A DNA stretch of 64,000 nt from Magicicada septendecula (Eukaryota; Arthropoda; Insecta; Hemiptera; Cicadidae), in contig CM068373.1 in the NCBI GenBank assembly GCA_034769895.1, forward strand, positions 437,515,080-437,579,079, written 5' to 3'. Positions within the stretch are counted from its first letter, which is position 1; the number at the start of each line of letters is the position of its first letter. The notes under the pieces were generated by a model. That model saw only the letters and a program-made list of their open reading frames with translations, was not told where the DNA came from and searched no databases. Below, one piece after another: positions 62,313 to 64,000 of the stretch. The translations under genes and the position numbers were made by a program.

Positions 62313-63677
62313 CTGAAACATCAAATTAAAATATCAAATAGTGGCCTTGGATAATACCATATCCCTAACTGAGCTGTTTCCCCTTAGCTGTGCGCTGGTT
62401 TGCGTTAAGAAGCACTGGTTTTTCTTATTTCTTAACACATGCATATATGAACACTTAAACTTCCATGATACATTTATAAAATTCCTTTACATCATTCTCT
62501 TGTTAACTCTTTTATAAAAATCAAAATTATTGCCCTGATTCCCATCAGAATTAAATAAACATTTCCCATTACAATATTACAAGTATCTCCCATTACTCAG
62601 ATTTCATCTAAAATATTTAAACACATTGTTAAAATTCTCTTAAACACATTATCAAAATTTAATCAAACACAATTCATCTATATCTCCCTTCTTCTATAAT
62701 TCTTAAATTTTTCCCATTTATATCTAAAATAATTCAAATTCATTTAACATTTTATAAAAATATTATTATTAACAGAAATTCTATTTATCCGGCGCTGTTA
62801 ATAATAATCATCCCCTTTGTTCTCCTCCACACACCCTATTCCCCCCCCCCTCTGAACTGCTGCGTTCAGTTGCCTCCACAAGGACTGAGGCGGAAGGAGT
62901 AAGCACTTTTTTCTTTTCTCTCACTCCCATCCTTGCTTCAGCGTTACAAAAACTTCAGGGTAAGTACCCCTACTTTTATCTTATGATATGCCCCTAAGGT
63001 CTACCACCCCTACTGAGGTGAAATAGCCTATGCTCAAAATAATCTTAGATTCCCTTATTAAACACCATTAAACTTCTAGGTTTGACCAATTTCAAAGGCA
63101 ACCAACTGTGGTCAGTTTACAATTTCTGCCCACAACTGATTGTCATCCAAAACCACGATCTGGGTTGGTAAGGCCGAGATCGCCCGAAATGTAGGGAATC
63201 TCATTTAAAACATGTTATACATACATACAATTCATGTTTAAATTCCCCCACTAATACATAATAATAAACTCATAATTAACATTGTTATTATTATTACATT
63301 AAAACAAACAACTCAGATTTAACTTTGATCAAAATTTACACACCCTACATCTTTAAATTTGCATATAAAATTTAAACATTACATTTTAATTTCAATTGAA
63401 CTTTTATTAATTAGCCATCAATTATTTATCATTTACTACCATTTAAGTCTTCACAATTTCAAATTTATTATTAATATTCATATTACATTATTATTATTTC
63501 ATTTCTTATTACCTTTCTACTTAACCCTTCACATTTTTATTATTGATTAGTCTGGGTGACTCCTGTATTCGCAATGCTTTCAATTGAATAGACATTTATA
63601 ATCTTACTCCCTTTCTTCCTTTTAACAACCACTATTAACAACCAGATTTACATATTATGACACCAATCTCTCCATTC

Positions 63678-63906
63678 TAAATAAATTAATTATTTATTTT
63701 CAAAAAATCTATTACCTTTTATTACCTTCATCACAATCATACATTGAATTCTCCCATTCAAACCCAAAGCCAACATTATCGGTTCATTCCTGAACCCTCA
63801 CTCTAACATGATTATTACATTTTTTCTTTTATTAATAAACGTAAATATAACTGAAAATTAGATTATTTAATTAATTAACCCACAAACCAGCACCTCTATG
63901 TTAACA
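63678..63906 (-). repeat. Partial putative LTR, copy 14
   Basis: The block starts inside the LTR (TAAATAAATTAATT...) and keeps only its higher-coordinate 229 bp, ending in TGTTAACA. The PBS-proximal part is lost with the deletion. Confidence 0.45.
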
Positions 63907-64000
63907 TACTTTTCACCCGCTCATGCACACGCAAATACCCCATACCCATAGAGATCTCGTTTTCTTTTAAATTGACATTATAATGATAATATTTTGGTTT
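63907..64000. repeat. Start of a further unit at the right edge
   Basis: Sequence continues in register after the partial LTR, matching 61327-61420, so the array goes on beyond the window. It has a private ATCTCGTTTTC. Confidence 0.9.

Larger units (their letters stand above)
60928..63677 (-). repeat. Array unit R13, truncated by deletion
   Basis: It follows the unit order from the LTR through the island, hairpin, exon-like segment and GC-richer block, then stops in the AT-rich region where the next copy's LTR interior begins. It has the C10 run seen otherwise only in unit 1 and private changes (GGCTACGACC near 62180, GTTATTATTATTAC near 63285). No gag-like gene is present. Confidence 0.9.
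1..64000. repeat. Tandem macrosatellite array, about 5.04-kb unit
   Basis: The same sequence recurs from end to end. A fixed anchor (TTGTTGCAGGTGC) lies at 1070, 6113, 11155, 16198, 21241, 26283, 31323, 36365, 41415, 46465, 51523, 56575 and 61627, giving spacings of 5043, 5042, 5043, 5043, 5042, 5040, 5042, 5050, 5050, 5058, 5052 and 5052 bp. All copies are in the same orientation and differ by scattered substitutions and small indels. Nothing outside the repeat is present, so both array boundaries lie beyond the window. Unit limits below are set at the plus-strand start of the LTR-like block. The phase is a convention. Confidence 0.98.

Noticed and set aside
63359-63550. 63-codon plus-strand frame in the last unit
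   Set aside because: Appears from a small indel (AAATTTAAAC for AAATTATAAAC) in the AT-rich region. Low-complexity His/Ile/Leu/Phe composition.
1-64000. rDNA, histone or 5S gene tandem cluster
   Set aside because: The unit size is plausible for such clusters, but no rRNA, 5S or histone sequence is recognisable in the unit.
1-64000. CRISPR array or bacterial operon
   Set aside because: The period is 5 kb with no short repeat-spacer pattern, no ribosome-binding-site spaced gene series, and eukaryotic splice and poly(A) motifs.

Overview
The window is almost entirely one thing: a head-to-tail tandem array of a unit of about 5.04 kb. There are twelve complete periods (5040 to 5058 bp each), a partial copy at the left edge, a thirteenth copy cut short by a deletion, and the start of a fourteenth. 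The DNA is AT-rich by eye. It has eukaryotic signals (GTAAGT/GTGAGT splice-donor motifs, AATAAA signals, TATA-like boxes) and no bacterial gene organisation. I infer an animal, most likely arthropod, nuclear genome. The species cannot be told from the sequence.

Layout of one unit, read on the minus strand: (1) a block of about 400 bp bounded at both ends by the 8-bp palindrome TGTTAACA, which I interpret as one LTR shared between neighbouring units; (2) two bases later a TGG-initiated stretch that could be a tRNA primer-binding site; (3) a leader with a TATATAAA box; (4) a 342-codon reading frame for a charged, coiled-coil, gag-like protein; (5) about 1.5 kb of AT-rich DNA, G-poor on the plus strand, with no convincing gene; (6) a more GC-rich block with small inverted repeats; (7) a 147-bp exon-like segment with splice-site motifs at both ends; (8) a 42-bp hairpin identical in all 13 copies; (9) a roughly 330-bp coding-like island on the plus strand with a 3' splice-site motif and an AATAAA; then the next LTR. 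No reverse transcriptase, integrase or other pol-like frame was found. The best single hypothesis is a macrosatellite made by amplifying a non-autonomous LTR retroelement (LARD or TR-GAG type) through LTR-to-LTR recombination.

The gag-like frame is intact only in the three consecutive units at 49520-60652. Elsewhere it is broken, mainly by the length of a CT microsatellite inside the frame: (CT)7 in the first four genes, (CT)6 in the next four, (CT)8 (in frame) in the last four. Other variants also change in contiguous but staggered blocks along the array. The unit at 35672-40714 is a mosaic of the left and right types. This is the pattern expected from unequal exchange and gene conversion. 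At 63678 the order breaks: 2478 bp, including the whole gag-like gene and part of the LTR, are missing across a 3-bp TAA microhomology.
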